Assembly (NCBI GenBank): GCA_963783945.1
Contig: CAWAPS010000019.1
Span: 496,001-560,000, forward strand
Reading direction: 5' to 3'
DNA from: CAWAPS01 sp963783945
GTDB taxonomy: Bacteria > Actinomycetota > Acidimicrobiia > Acidimicrobiales > Palsa-688
Length of the DNA stretch: 64,000 nucleotides
The notes under the pieces are model-generated. The model was not told the origin of the DNA. It did no database searches and saw only the letters and a list, made by a program, of their open reading frames with translations. The translations under genes and the position numbers were made by a program. Of this stretch, positions 44,174 through 53,600 are shown piece after piece (the first letter of the stretch is position 1; the number at the start of each line of letters is the position of its first letter).

Positions 44174-44720
44174 ATGACTCGGTATCACGTACGGGTGGAG
44201 TGTAAGGGGGTGGTCGACGACATCGTGGAGACCCTGAGCCCGGAAGGGCCTTACGCGTACACCGTCTCTCCCGTCCCTACCTTCGATGGATCGGTCCCTA
44301 ACCAGGAGATCGCCTATACCCGGGAGGGTATCAGGAAGGCTTACGCAGAAATGCACGAGGTGAGCAGCTCTGCGGTTTGCGGGCCACGACCGAGATCCGT
44401 GCCGACTGGTACACGTTCGCGTGCGGAATAGGTGACGGGCAGGAGCTGGCCACGGGCCAGATGCATCACTCCCCGGTTGCGATCATCGTCCCCAACCACG
44501 GAGGCCGGGGGATCTCCGGCGAACTGATCTGGAGTTCCTCCATCGTCACATCGACAGCTGGCTGGTATTCGCAGAGCTGTTCTGGGAGGTGGAATTCCTC
44601 ACCGGTCCGGAGATGGGGACCACGACAACCTTCCGAACCGCCGAGATGGCGGAGTTCAATGCCGATCGGCGTATTACGGTCCGGATCGGCCACGGCACCG
44701 CCATTTCTCCTGGACGCTGA
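44174..44720 (+). pseudogene. NTF2-like gene broken by two frameshifts
   Basis: Three successive frames read on as one protein. The first is MTRYHVRVECKGVVDDIV, continuing to REGIRKAYAEMHE; the second reads CGLRATTEIRADWYTFACGIGDGQELATG, continuing to GRGISGELIW; the third reads EFLHRHIDSWLVFAELFWEVEFLTG and ends at TGA 44718-44720. Shifts fall near 44342-44385 and near 44520-44535. The content resembles a long SnoaL/NTF2-like protein. It is convergent with the SDR at 44801. No family could be confirmed. Confidence 0.6.
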
Positions 44721-44800
44721 CAACAAGAAAACGCGCCCGGATTGAAACCGTCTGGTTTGCATCCGGATCGGCCGAGCAGTGGTGGGGCGGGCCGGCCTGT

Positions 44801-45589
44801 CTACAGTGAGAACGAGTAGCCGCCGTTCAAGGGATAAGTCTGGCCGGTTATCCAGGCCGCCTGAGGACTGGCGAGGAACACCGCCAGAGCCGCCACATCT
44901 TCGGGCAGCCCCGGCCGGCGAACCAGGTATCGCCTGAGGATGGCCCGGGCCCGGGGGTCGTCCTGGTCCGCCCAGAGAGCCTCGGTCATCGGGGTGCGCA
45001 TCGTGCCGAGCGCGATGTTGTTGACGGTGATCCCATGGCGCCCGGTTTCGGTGGCCAGCGCACGGGTCAGCCCGGCCGCGCCAGCCTTCGCCGCGCTGTA
45101 GGCGGCCTGGCCTCTCTCACCCCCTCGAGCGGCGTCGGACACTACGGTTATCACCCGCCCCCATCTCTTGGCGATCATTCCCGGCAGGGCGGCCCGGGCG
45201 CAGTGCAGCACTCCGTACAGGTTCACCCGCAGGAAGGGCTCCCAGTCGGCGGGCCCGGTGTCGACGAAGTCTCCGTTGTGATGCCACCCGTCCGGACCGG
45301 CGTTTCCCGCGTTGTTGACCAAGATGTCAACGTCTCCGACCGCCTCGATCCCCGAGACCACCGCGGGGTAATCGGTCACATCAAAGACCGAGAGCGTCGC
45401 TGTGCCTCCCGCTCTCCTCAGCTCCTCCACGACCGTCTCGGCCCGTTCGACATAGAAGTCGTTGACGACCACCTCGGCGCCGGCGGTGGCAAAGCCGTGG
45501 GCAATGCCCCGCCCGACGCCTTGGCCCGCCCCGGTGACCAGGACGCGCCGACCCGTGAGGTCCAGATCCATGCTCATGGGGACCAACAT
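44801..45589 (-). CDS. SDR family oxidoreductase
   Basis: A 262-residue classical SDR. The cofactor motif is VLVTGAGQGVGRGIAHG, then DILVNNAGNAG, and the active site is the normal YSAAK (in GQAAYSAAKAGAAGL). It reduces or oxidises a ketone or alcohol with NAD(P). ATG 45589 follows GGGAAGTGAC and is preferred to ATG 45577 and 45571 in the same frame. It is divergent from the amidohydrolase at 45684, with about 95 bases for both promoters. Confidence 0.9.
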   Translation of the reverse strand: MLVPMSMDLDLTGRRVLVTGAGQGVGRGIAHGFATAGAEVVVNDFYVERAETVVEELRRAGGTATLSVFDVTDYPAVVSGIEAVGDVDILVNNAGNAGPDGWHHNGDFVDTGPADWEPFLRVNLYGVLHCARAALPGMIAKRWGRVITVVSDAARGGERGQAAYSAAKAGAAGLTRALATETGRHGITVNNIALGTMRTPMTEALWADQDDPRARAILRRYLVRRPGLPEDVAALAVFLASPQAAWITGQTYPLNGGYSFSL

Positions 45590-45683
45590 GTCACTTCCCG
45601 GCAGAGTGGGTCTAGACAGTCGCCCCCTCTCGTTCGTAGGCTGAGGTGACTCGAGCCGGGCCAGACCGATCAGGGGGATGAGC

Positions 45684-46940
45684 ATGGCTACCACGAGCGA
45701 GCAGCCGCTTCGCTACATCGATTCCGATGGACACATCCTCGAGCCGCCAACTGGAATGCTGGAGTTCGCCCCGGCCGCCTACCGTGACCGGATCTGGCAC
45801 ATCGAGAGGGTAGGAGACGGCACTGAGCACTTCGTGTTCAACGACGTCCGCCATGAGGCGACAGGATTGGGTGGAACAGCGGGGTTCTCCGACGACGACG
45901 TCGATCGGGTCAGGTCCGGCCAGCTGAGCTATTCGCAGACCCGACCGTCCGGTTGGACCGCCGAGCTCCGGTTGCGGGACATGGATCTGGACGGGATCGA
46001 ATTGTCCGTGCTTTACCCGACATCCATGCTCGGTCTTCAGAGCCTGCGGGACGTGGATTTCGGCCGGGTGCAAGCCCGGGTTTACAACGAGTGGTGCTCG
46101 GCTCATCTGTCGGATGGGCAGGGCAGGCTCTACGCGGCGGGCGCCCTTCCGCCCATGCACGAGCCAGACGACGTGGAGGCGGTCGCTGACGAGATCCGCC
46201 ACGTCGCCACTCTGCCCGGGATGGTGTCGGTGTTCATGCGGCCAAACCCGGCGGTGGAGTGGCGCCAATTCGACGATCCGGTGTACGACCCGATCTGGCG
46301 AGCGGCGGCCGACACCGGGCTGCCCGTCGCCTTTCATCCTTTTCTCGCCCCGGACCTGCCTGGCGCCTGCCAGGGACTGAAGTTGGCCCGAGGCCGCAAC
46401 CAGGACGGCTCCTACCTCCCGCTCGAAGAGTTCGACCGTCTGCTCGACGAGGGGCGCAGCCTCTACCTGCCCAACATCTACTTCACCCAGGCCATCGCCA
46501 ATCCGGTCGACGTCATGAGCGCCGTCTGCTTCGTCGTTGCCGGCGGCGTAGCCGAACGGTTCCCAGCTGCGAAGTTCATTTTCCTGGAGGCCAACGGGGG
46601 CTGGTTGGTGCCCTGGTTGGAGCGGCTCGATCATCACGCGAAGAAGTTCAGCTGGGACGTTCCCTGGTTGAAGATGTTGCCGTCCGAGTATTTCCGTAGG
46701 CAGTGCTGGATCAGCTTCGATCCCGACGAGACAATGCTGGCATTCACGGCCAACTCTCCCCTGTGCGGGGCCGACCGGATCATCTGGGCGTCCGATTACC
46801 CCCACCCTGACGCCAAGTTCCCCGGGGTGACCCAGGAGCTCACAGAGGCCTTGGAGGGCCTCTCTTACGAGCAGAAGCGGGCCATCACCAGCGAGAGTGC
46901 CCTTACCCTGTACGGGATCAGCAAACCCGCGCCCGGGTAG
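45684..46940 (+). CDS. Amidohydrolase family protein (PF04909)
   Basis: A 418-residue PF04909 protein. The metal motif is YIDSDGHILEPP, the barrel histidine is in LPVAFHPFLAP, and the acid motif is IIWASDYPHPDAKFPG. Two ATGs (45678 and 45684) follow AGGGGG; the second has the right spacing of 6 bases and is chosen. It is followed after 38 bases by a small membrane protein gene. It probably acts on the same type of compounds as the other PF04909 members. Confidence 0.9.
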   Translation: MATTSEQPLRYIDSDGHILEPPTGMLEFAPAAYRDRIWHIERVGDGTEHFVFNDVRHEATGLGGTAGFSDDDVDRVRSGQLSYSQTRPSGWTAELRLRDMDLDGIELSVLYPTSMLGLQSLRDVDFGRVQARVYNEWCSAHLSDGQGRLYAAGALPPMHEPDDVEAVADEIRHVATLPGMVSVFMRPNPAVEWRQFDDPVYDPIWRAAADTGLPVAFHPFLAPDLPGACQGLKLARGRNQDGSYLPLEEFDRLLDEGRSLYLPNIYFTQAIANPVDVMSAVCFVVAGGVAERFPAAKFIFLEANGGWLVPWLERLDHHAKKFSWDVPWLKMLPSEYFRRQCWISFDPDETMLAFTANSPLCGADRIIWASDYPHPDAKFPGVTQELTEALEGLSYEQKRAITSESALTLYGISKPAPG

Positions 46941-46978
46941 CGTTGCCGTCAGCCAGGTGACATCTCTGCGGAGGAGCC

Positions 46979-47209
46979 GTGACGGACAAGAAGCGATGGA
47001 ATGAGCTGAGCGAACGAACCCGGAGGCTGATCATCATCAGCGCCGCTTTCGAGGGGGTCCTGAAGCTGGCGGCGCTGATCGACATCGTCCGCCGGCCGGC
47101 GAGCGAGATCCGGGGGTCCAAGATGAAATGGGTGGTCGCCGTGCTGCTCGTCAACTCGGCGGGCGCGGTCCCCATCTCCTACTTCGCCTACGGGCGCAAG
47201 CACGAGTGA
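46979..47209 (+). CDS. Small hypothetical membrane protein, PLDc_N-like
   Basis: A 76-residue protein: an N-terminal basic helix (TRRLIIISAAFEGVLKLAAL), a linker with RGSKMKWVVAV, and a hydrophobic helix ending VPISYFAYGRK. This pattern matches the short two-helix PLDc N-terminal-like proteins of actinobacteria. GTG 46979 follows GGAGGAGCC. It is likely cotranscribed with the amidohydrolase and ends 22 bases from the stop of the convergent P450. Confidence 0.6.
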   Translation: MTDKKRWNELSERTRRLIIISAAFEGVLKLAALIDIVRRPASEIRGSKMKWVVAVLLVNSAGAVPISYFAYGRKHE

Positions 47210-47230
47210 CGGGGCCAGGGCCGCGGGTAG

Positions 47231-48499
47231 TTAGCAGATCGGGGTGAACTCCAACTGGAGGCCGGTGAGGCGGCGCAGGAAGAACGTCGGGTCGTAGTCG
47301 AACCGCCGGTTGCCGGCCGGACCGTGGTGCTCTTCAGAAAGGCGGATGTCGGCCATTCGGTCGAGCACGCGCTCGAGCGAGACCTTGGCCTCGGCCCGGG
47401 CCAGCGGTCCGCCGGGGCACGATGCGATGCCCCGGCCGAAGGCGAGGTGCTCCCGGGCGTTGGGCCGGTCAACATCGAGCTCGTTCGGGCTCTCGAAGCG
47501 GCGAGGATCGCGGTTGGACGCGCCGAGCAGCAGCGTGACTGTGGTACCTGCCTTGACCGGCACTCCGCCGATCTCGGTGGAGGTGCGGACCAGGCGGAAG
47601 TTGGCCTTGAGGGCGCTCTCCAGCCGGAGCACCTCCTCGACGAAGTTGGGGATCTTGCTCCGGTCCTCACGCAGCACCTTCTGAAGGTCGGGATCCTCGG
47701 CGAGGAACTGCATGGCGGCGGAGAGGAGGTGGACGGTGGTGCCTCGCCCGGCGGCGAAGAGCATCGTGGCTATGCGGACGGTCTCTATGACCTCGGGCAG
47801 CGACCCATCGGGGAACGTGCCGTTAGCCAGCTTGGAGAGGGCGTCGTCGCGCGGCTGGCGGCGCCGGTCCTCGACGTAGTCGATGAACCACTCGTCGAGG
47901 GCGTTGACATGGCCCCCTTCGTAGGTCGTACCGTCGATGCTGCCGACGACCTTGTTGCTGAACGCGCCGCGGAATTTGTCGTGGTCGCTTTCGGGCACGC
48001 CGAGGATGTCGGCGATGGTCAGCGTGGCGTACGGTTCGGCGTAGCCGTGGACGAACTCGCACCGACCCGACTCGTGGAAGGTGTCGATCTGGCGGTCCGC
48101 CAGCCGCCAGAGGAACTCCTCGTTCTGCTGGAGTCGCTTCGGCGTGATCAGCCGCATCAGCAGGTGGCGATGGTCGCCGTGCACCGGCGGGTCGAAGGTC
48201 ACGAAGTTTTCGCTGAGCGGAAACACATTCCGGTACTGCTCGATGAGGTCACTGATGTCGTCGCCCTCGGGCTCCACCGGCAGCCCCGGGAACGGCCCGC
48301 CGACCCCGTTGCAGCGCGAGAACGATTGGCTGTCGCGGTACACCTCGACGGCCTCGTCGTAGCCGGTGACCGCTACGACGTTACGCTCGGGCGCCCGCTT
48401 CACCGGACACTCGCCGCGCAACCAGTCGAAGTAAGGGTATGGATCGCCCACCAGCGACGGCTCGGTGAAGTAGTCGACGGTCTCGAACTCCGTGCTCAT
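47231..48499 (-). CDS. Cytochrome P450
   Basis: A 422-residue soluble bacterial P450. The haem thiolate is Cys361 in FGRGIASCPGG. The K-helix ExxR is Glu289 to Arg292 (in VEEVLRLES), and the I-helix oxygen site is the FAAGRGTTVH region, where the usual AGxD/ET is partly changed. ATG 48499 follows TTGGGAGGG and is preferred to a longer frame. It needs ferredoxin and reductase from elsewhere. Likely role: hydroxylation of a hydrophobic compound. It is divergent from the amidohydrolase at 48631. Confidence 0.92.
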   Translation of the reverse strand: MSTEFETVDYFTEPSLVGDPYPYFDWLRGECPVKRAPERNVVAVTGYDEAVEVYRDSQSFSRCNGVGGPFPGLPVEPEGDDISDLIEQYRNVFPLSENFVTFDPPVHGDHRHLLMRLITPKRLQQNEEFLWRLADRQIDTFHESGRCEFVHGYAEPYATLTIADILGVPESDHDKFRGAFSNKVVGSIDGTTYEGGHVNALDEWFIDYVEDRRRQPRDDALSKLANGTFPDGSLPEVIETVRIATMLFAAGRGTTVHLLSAAMQFLAEDPDLQKVLREDRSKIPNFVEEVLRLESALKANFRLVRTSTEIGGVPVKAGTTVTLLLGASNRDPRRFESPNELDVDRPNAREHLAFGRGIASCPGGPLARAEAKVSLERVLDRMADIRLSEEHHGPAGNRRFDYDPTFFLRRLTGLQLEFTPIC

Positions 48500-48630
48500 C
48501 GCAACCCTCCCAAAACAACGTACCAGACGGCACATAACTTCGACCCGTCGTGAGTCAAGCCTACGGCTCCCCGGAGCAGGCAAGCGGAGGTACGCTTGCA
48601 GGCAGCGACATGAATTCGATCGGGGTGAAC

Positions 48631-49980
48631 ATGGACAAACTGATCATGGTGTCTGGGGACTCACATGCGGTCCCTCCGCCCGAGGTGTGGCCGAAGTACG
48701 TCGAGGCGGAGTACCACGAGTACCTGCCGGGCATGCGCGAGGACAACGAGCGGTACAAGCAGCTGCTCGGCCTGTTCGCCGACTTCTCCCCCCAGACCCT
48801 GGAGGTCATTGACCCCGAAGGCGTCTGGCGATCGGGTGGGTACCTCGGGTGCTGGGACGCGGAGCGCCGCCTGGCCGAAATGGACAGGGAAGGCGTCGCC
48901 GCCGAACTGGTGTATGCCGGCGATCCGCGCACGTTGAGCCCTCTCAGCCCCCAATTCCGTCCGCTGCCCCAGGATGTGGTGGCAGCCGGGGTGCGGGCCT
49001 ACAACCGGTGGGCGGCGGACACCTTCGGCGCCGCTTGCGATCGGATCCTGTGTGTCGGTGACCCCGCAAGCCAGCCCGACATCGACGCCATCCTGGCCGA
49101 GCTCGACTGGATCGCCGACCACGGCTTCGCCGGCGCCTACGCGCCGGGCTACTTCTACCGGGGAGACCTGCCACCGCTGCACGACCCCTACTTCGATCCA
49201 TTCTGGACCCGACTGACCGACCTCAAGCTGCCCGTGGTGATCCACGCCGGTTACGGCCAGAAACAGTGCGAGTTCCTCAACGCGATCGATGGCCTGCGCC
49301 AGAACATGGAGGCCGAGGGGCGCGACGACCTGCTGGCGGAGATCATCAACAACGCCGACCGGTTTTTCTCCAAGGATCTGCGACCGCGACGGGCGATGTG
49401 GCAGCTCATGCTCGGCGGTGTCTTCGACCGCCACCCGGAGCTCAAGCTGCTTATGACCGAGGTTCGCGGAGACTGGCTGCCCGACACCCTGGGCCATCTC
49501 GACGCCGCGTTTGATCAGCACCGCGGCGACCTGCCGGCGAAGCGCAAGCCGAGCGAGGTCTGGCAAGAGCACTGCCTCGTCTCGCTATCGTTCGTGCACA
49601 AGGCCGAGGTGGAAATGCGCCACGAAATCGGTGTCCAGACCATCTTCTTCGGGCGGGACTACCCGCACGCCGAGGGTACGTGGCCGAACACCGCCGACTG
49701 GCTGAGCGACGCGTTCGCAGGGGTGCCCGACGACGAGCTGCGGCTGATGCTGGGCGAGAACGCCATCCGGGTACTCGGGCTGGACCGGGCCAGGCTGGCG
49801 GCGGTGGCCGAGCGGGTCGGGCCTACAGTCGCCGACATCACAGGACGCTCCCCCGATCTGGGTCAGACCTTGCTGGCCAACTGGGACGCGCGCGGCGGCT
49901 ACCTGAAGCCCCGGGAGGCGGCCGATCCCGACGCCATCGACTCCCTGCTGACCGAGGACATCGCTCTCATCGGCGCCTGA
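48631..49980 (+). CDS. Amidohydrolase family protein (PF04909)
   Basis: A 449-residue PF04909 protein of the longer subgroup. The metal motif is LIMVSGDSHAVPP, the barrel histidine is in LPVVIHAGYGQ, and the acid motif is IFFGRDYPHAEGTW. The C-terminal extension (RLAAVAERVGPTVADITGRSPDL) is shared with the gutted gene at 14784-15152. The frame opens at GTG 48550, but ATG 48631 has CGGGGTG at the right distance. Its substrate is unknown. Confidence 0.88.
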   Translation: MDKLIMVSGDSHAVPPPEVWPKYVEAEYHEYLPGMREDNERYKQLLGLFADFSPQTLEVIDPEGVWRSGGYLGCWDAERRLAEMDREGVAAELVYAGDPRTLSPLSPQFRPLPQDVVAAGVRAYNRWAADTFGAACDRILCVGDPASQPDIDAILAELDWIADHGFAGAYAPGYFYRGDLPPLHDPYFDPFWTRLTDLKLPVVIHAGYGQKQCEFLNAIDGLRQNMEAEGRDDLLAEIINNADRFFSKDLRPRRAMWQLMLGGVFDRHPELKLLMTEVRGDWLPDTLGHLDAAFDQHRGDLPAKRKPSEVWQEHCLVSLSFVHKAEVEMRHEIGVQTIFFGRDYPHAEGTWPNTADWLSDAFAGVPDDELRLMLGENAIRVLGLDRARLAAVAERVGPTVADITGRSPDLGQTLLANWDARGGYLKPREAADPDAIDSLLTEDIALIGA

Positions 49981-50098
49981 CCCTGCCCGCTTCGCCGCCC
50001 GAGCGGCGTTAACGCGGACATTACCGTCCAGATGCGCGGTCGCCGCCGCCTGCCTCCACCCGCCCGGTGGTCGCCGCCTACCTTTGGCCGGCGTGGAC

Positions 50099-50527
50099 CT
50101 ACTCGTGGTTGAGGTCGTATCCCTGAACTCGGTGCTCGACGATCCGCAAGTTCCCGTCCGGAGACCGCTCCTGGATCTGGCGCTGATTGAGGATGACGTT
50201 GGCGCCGTAGGGCCCAGAGCCGCTTAGCTCGTACGCCACGACCGTGTACTCGACCGCGACCGCCCCACCCGATGCCGAAGCTCTCAGATTGGTGACGATA
50301 TGGGCGGTTGGCCGCCCTGCCACCGCGCCCGAGGACCGCATCACGCTCTGCCGGATCGCACTTTTACCCTTGGCCCCTTCGAGGACAGCCCCGTCCGCGT
50401 ACAGCTCGACCACTCCGTCGACATCCGCCCGGTCCAGGCGGGCGAAAAGTTCGGTCACCACAGCGCCGGCGGCGGCGCGAAGCGCCAACTCTTCGGCGTC
50501 CGGGACTCGTCCGGGAAATTCGGTCAC
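50099..50527 (-). CDS. SnoaL/NTF2-like protein
   Basis: A 142-residue NTF2-like protein: AEELALRAAAGAVVTELFARLDRADVDGVVELYADGAVL is the typical N-terminal helix pair and strand, followed by AVEYTVVAYELSGSGPYG and LRIVEHRVQGYDL. GTG 50527 is chosen as the start; no clear ribosome site was seen. It is divergent from the carboxylic acid reductase gene. It differs more from the paralogues at 40677 and 43067 than they do from each other. Confidence 0.75.
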   Translation of the reverse strand: MTEFPGRVPDAEELALRAAAGAVVTELFARLDRADVDGVVELYADGAVLEGAKGKSAIRQSVMRSSGAVAGRPTAHIVTNLRASASGGAVAVEYTVVAYELSGSGPYGANVILNQRQIQERSPDGNLRIVEHRVQGYDLNHE

Positions 50528-50668
50528 ACAGGAATGTCTAGCAAGTTGACCTGGGGTAGTCGAGGTGGGCGGAAAGGCCGGCCCCAGGGGTGGTGACCGG
50601 CATGCCGGCTTCCAGTGCCCCTGGGCGAGAGGGCGTATTCTCAACTCTGCGAGGAAGGACCAGGAACC

Positions 50669-53600
50669 ATGGCGCTGAACCCCGACACCGACATGCCGGC
50701 CCACTCGAAGCGTGTGCTCGAGCTGGCGAAGAGCGATCCACAGCTCCGGGAGCTGATTCCTGACCCCGAGGTCCAGGCCGCACTCCGGCAGCCCGGGTTG
50801 TCCTACCAGGAGGTCATCGCCACCGCGCTCGACGGCTACGCCTCGCGCCGGTCGGTGGCTGAGCGCGCCTACGAGGTCGAGCTCGATCAGGAGACGGGAC
50901 GCCGGCGGCGAAAGTACCTACCTCGCTTCGACCCGATCACGTGCTCCGAGTTCCACACCCGCATAAAGAGACTGGCTACTACGTGGCGCCATCACCCGCA
51001 TCACCGGGTGGATCCCGGCGACTTCGTGTGCATTCTCGGATTTGCCGGAACGGACTATGCCACGGTCGACCTGGCGTGTGCGTATGCCCAAGCCGTGAGC
51101 GTTCCCCTGCAGACCAGCCTGGCCACGGCGGACCTCGACGGTATTTTCATCGATACCGCCCCCACGGCGGTGGCGGCGACGGTCGACGACCTCCAGCAGG
51201 CCGCCAGGTTCGCCCGGGCCCACGACTCTGTCCGCAGCGTTATCGCGCTCGACTACGACGATCGAGTCGACGCCGACCGTGAGCAGTATGCCGCGGCCCA
51301 GGCCGAGCTTGCCCACACCGGGTCCAGAACCAGCCTGGCCACCATCGACGAGCTGATCTCCGTCAGTGAGTCGACGCCGTGGGAGCCCCTGCCGGCGCAC
51401 GAGGCCGGAGAGGAACGGATGGCCCTGATCATTCACTCTTCAGGAAGCACCGGGACCCCAAAGGGCGCCATCATCCCCGAGCGCATTGCCAAGTCTCAGT
51501 GGGATCCAGGTACCCTGCCGGTCCCGGTCGTGCGGATCGTGTTCGCCCCGATGAACCACCTCGGCGGCCGAGCGGCCCTACACACCACCATCGCCAGAGG
51601 CGGGACCATTCACTACACGGCAAGTTCCGACCTATCCACCCTGTTCGAGGACATAAGGCTGGCGCGGCCAACGGAACTGATGTTCTTCCCGCGCGTCATG
51701 GAGATGATCCACCGGCACTTCCTCAGTGAGTTCCTGCGGCGCACGGCCGGACGACAGGTCGACTCAGAAGCCGTCAAGGCCGAGCTCATGGCGGAGATGC
51801 GCCGCAGCTTTCTCGGTGATCGGCTCTGCTCGATCGGGGTATCGACGGCTCCGGCGGCCCCCGAAGTCAAGCAGTTTGTGAGCGACTGTTTTGGGCTCCC
51901 GGTCTACGACGGGTACGGCGCGACCGAGGTCGGCCCGGTCAGCTACCGTGATCGGCTCGTTCGCCCGCCAGTGACCGACTACAAGGTGGCGGACGTTCCT
52001 GAGCTCGGTTACTTCACTACCGACAAACCCTATTCACGGGGCGAGCTCTGCCTGAAGACCGCACTCAGCATCCCGGGATATTTCAAGAACCCCGAGGCCA
52101 CGGCCAGGCTCTTCGACGAGGATGGATTCGTTCGAACGGGCGACATTGTAGAGGAGCGGGGACCTGACCATGTCGTCCTCATAGACCGGCGCAACGACGT
52201 ACTCAAGCTGTCCCAAGGCGAGTTCGTCGCGCTGGGCGCTCTCGGCACCACCTTCGAGAACGAGAGCGACGCCATTCATCAGATCTACCTGTACGGCGAT
52301 TCGGCTCGTTCTTACCTCTTGGCGGTTGTGGTCCCGAACATGGACGTGATCGAAAGCCTCCTCGGGCCGGCCGCCGGCGAGACCACCATCAAGGATCTGA
52401 TCCGCTCCGAGCTCCGAGACGTGGCCGCGGCGGCGAACTTGAAGTCGTTCGAGATACCTCGGGACTTCATCATCGAAACCGAGCCATTCAGCCACGAAAA
52501 CGGGCTGCTGTCGAGCGTGTACAAGCGTCTGCGCCCCGCTCTGCAGGCGAGGTACGGCGAGGGGCTGGAACAGATGTACGCGGACTTGGAGCGCAAGCAG
52601 AACGAGGAGCTGATGGCGCTCCAAACCATGCGGAGCGGTTTGACCGTACTCGAGAAAGTGGGTAAGGCCCTCGAAGCCAGTCTTGGCGTGACCGACATCG
52701 ACGTCAACCAGCCGTACGGGTTCGTCGATCTTGGCGGCGATTCCCTGGGAGCAACTGCCTTTTCCGCTCTGCTCGAGGACATATTCGGGATCACGCTGCC
52801 GGTGAGCACCATCCTCAGCCCGGCCGGCAACCCCCGTCAATGGGCGGCCGCCATCGAGAGACTCCTCGCCCGGCGGGAGAGTCCGATGCCGACGTTCGAC
52901 AAGGTTCACGGCAAAGGCGCCCGTGAAATCAGGGCGGCGGATCTCGACGTGGAGGCGTTCATAAACGACGACTCGGTCCAGCCGGTCCCGATCGAGGCAA
53001 ATCCGGATGTCGCCCGTCAGGTCCTACTGACGGGTGCCACGGGCTTTCTCGGTCGATTCATGTGCCTCGAATGGCTCGAGCGGCTAGCCGCGGGCGGCGG
53101 GCGACTCATCTGCTTGGTCCGGGCTACAGACCGGGAGGCGGGCCGCCGTCGCCTAGCTTCTGTGTTCGAAGGGGCCGATCCCGCCCTCGAGCGGCGCTTC
53201 AGTGAACTCGCCGCCGATCACCTCGAGGTCGTCGTCGGCGACGTCGCAGAACCTCGCATCGGTCTCACCAACGCCGACTTTGATCGGCTGGCCGGAGAGG
53301 TCGACCGTATCGTGCACCCGGGCGCCCTGGTCAATCACGTCCTCGACTACGAATACCTCTTCGGCCCCAACGTCGCCGGCACGGCGGAGCTGATTCGGTT
53401 GGCGCTGACCCACCGCAGAAAGCCGTTCGACTTCGTCTCGTCGGCGGCGACGACTTACCTGCTCGACGGGAGCGGGGACAACAGCGAGGACACGCCCCTG
53501 CGGGCGAAGGTCCCTCTCACCTCCAAGTACGCGAACGGATACGGTGCCAGCAAGTGGGCGGCCGAACAACTGCTGCATAGCGCCCACCGGAGGTTCGGCC

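Noticed and set aside
47324..48553. A 409-codon plus-strand reading frame opposite the P450
   Set aside because: The P450 on the other strand has all key motifs; this frame has none.
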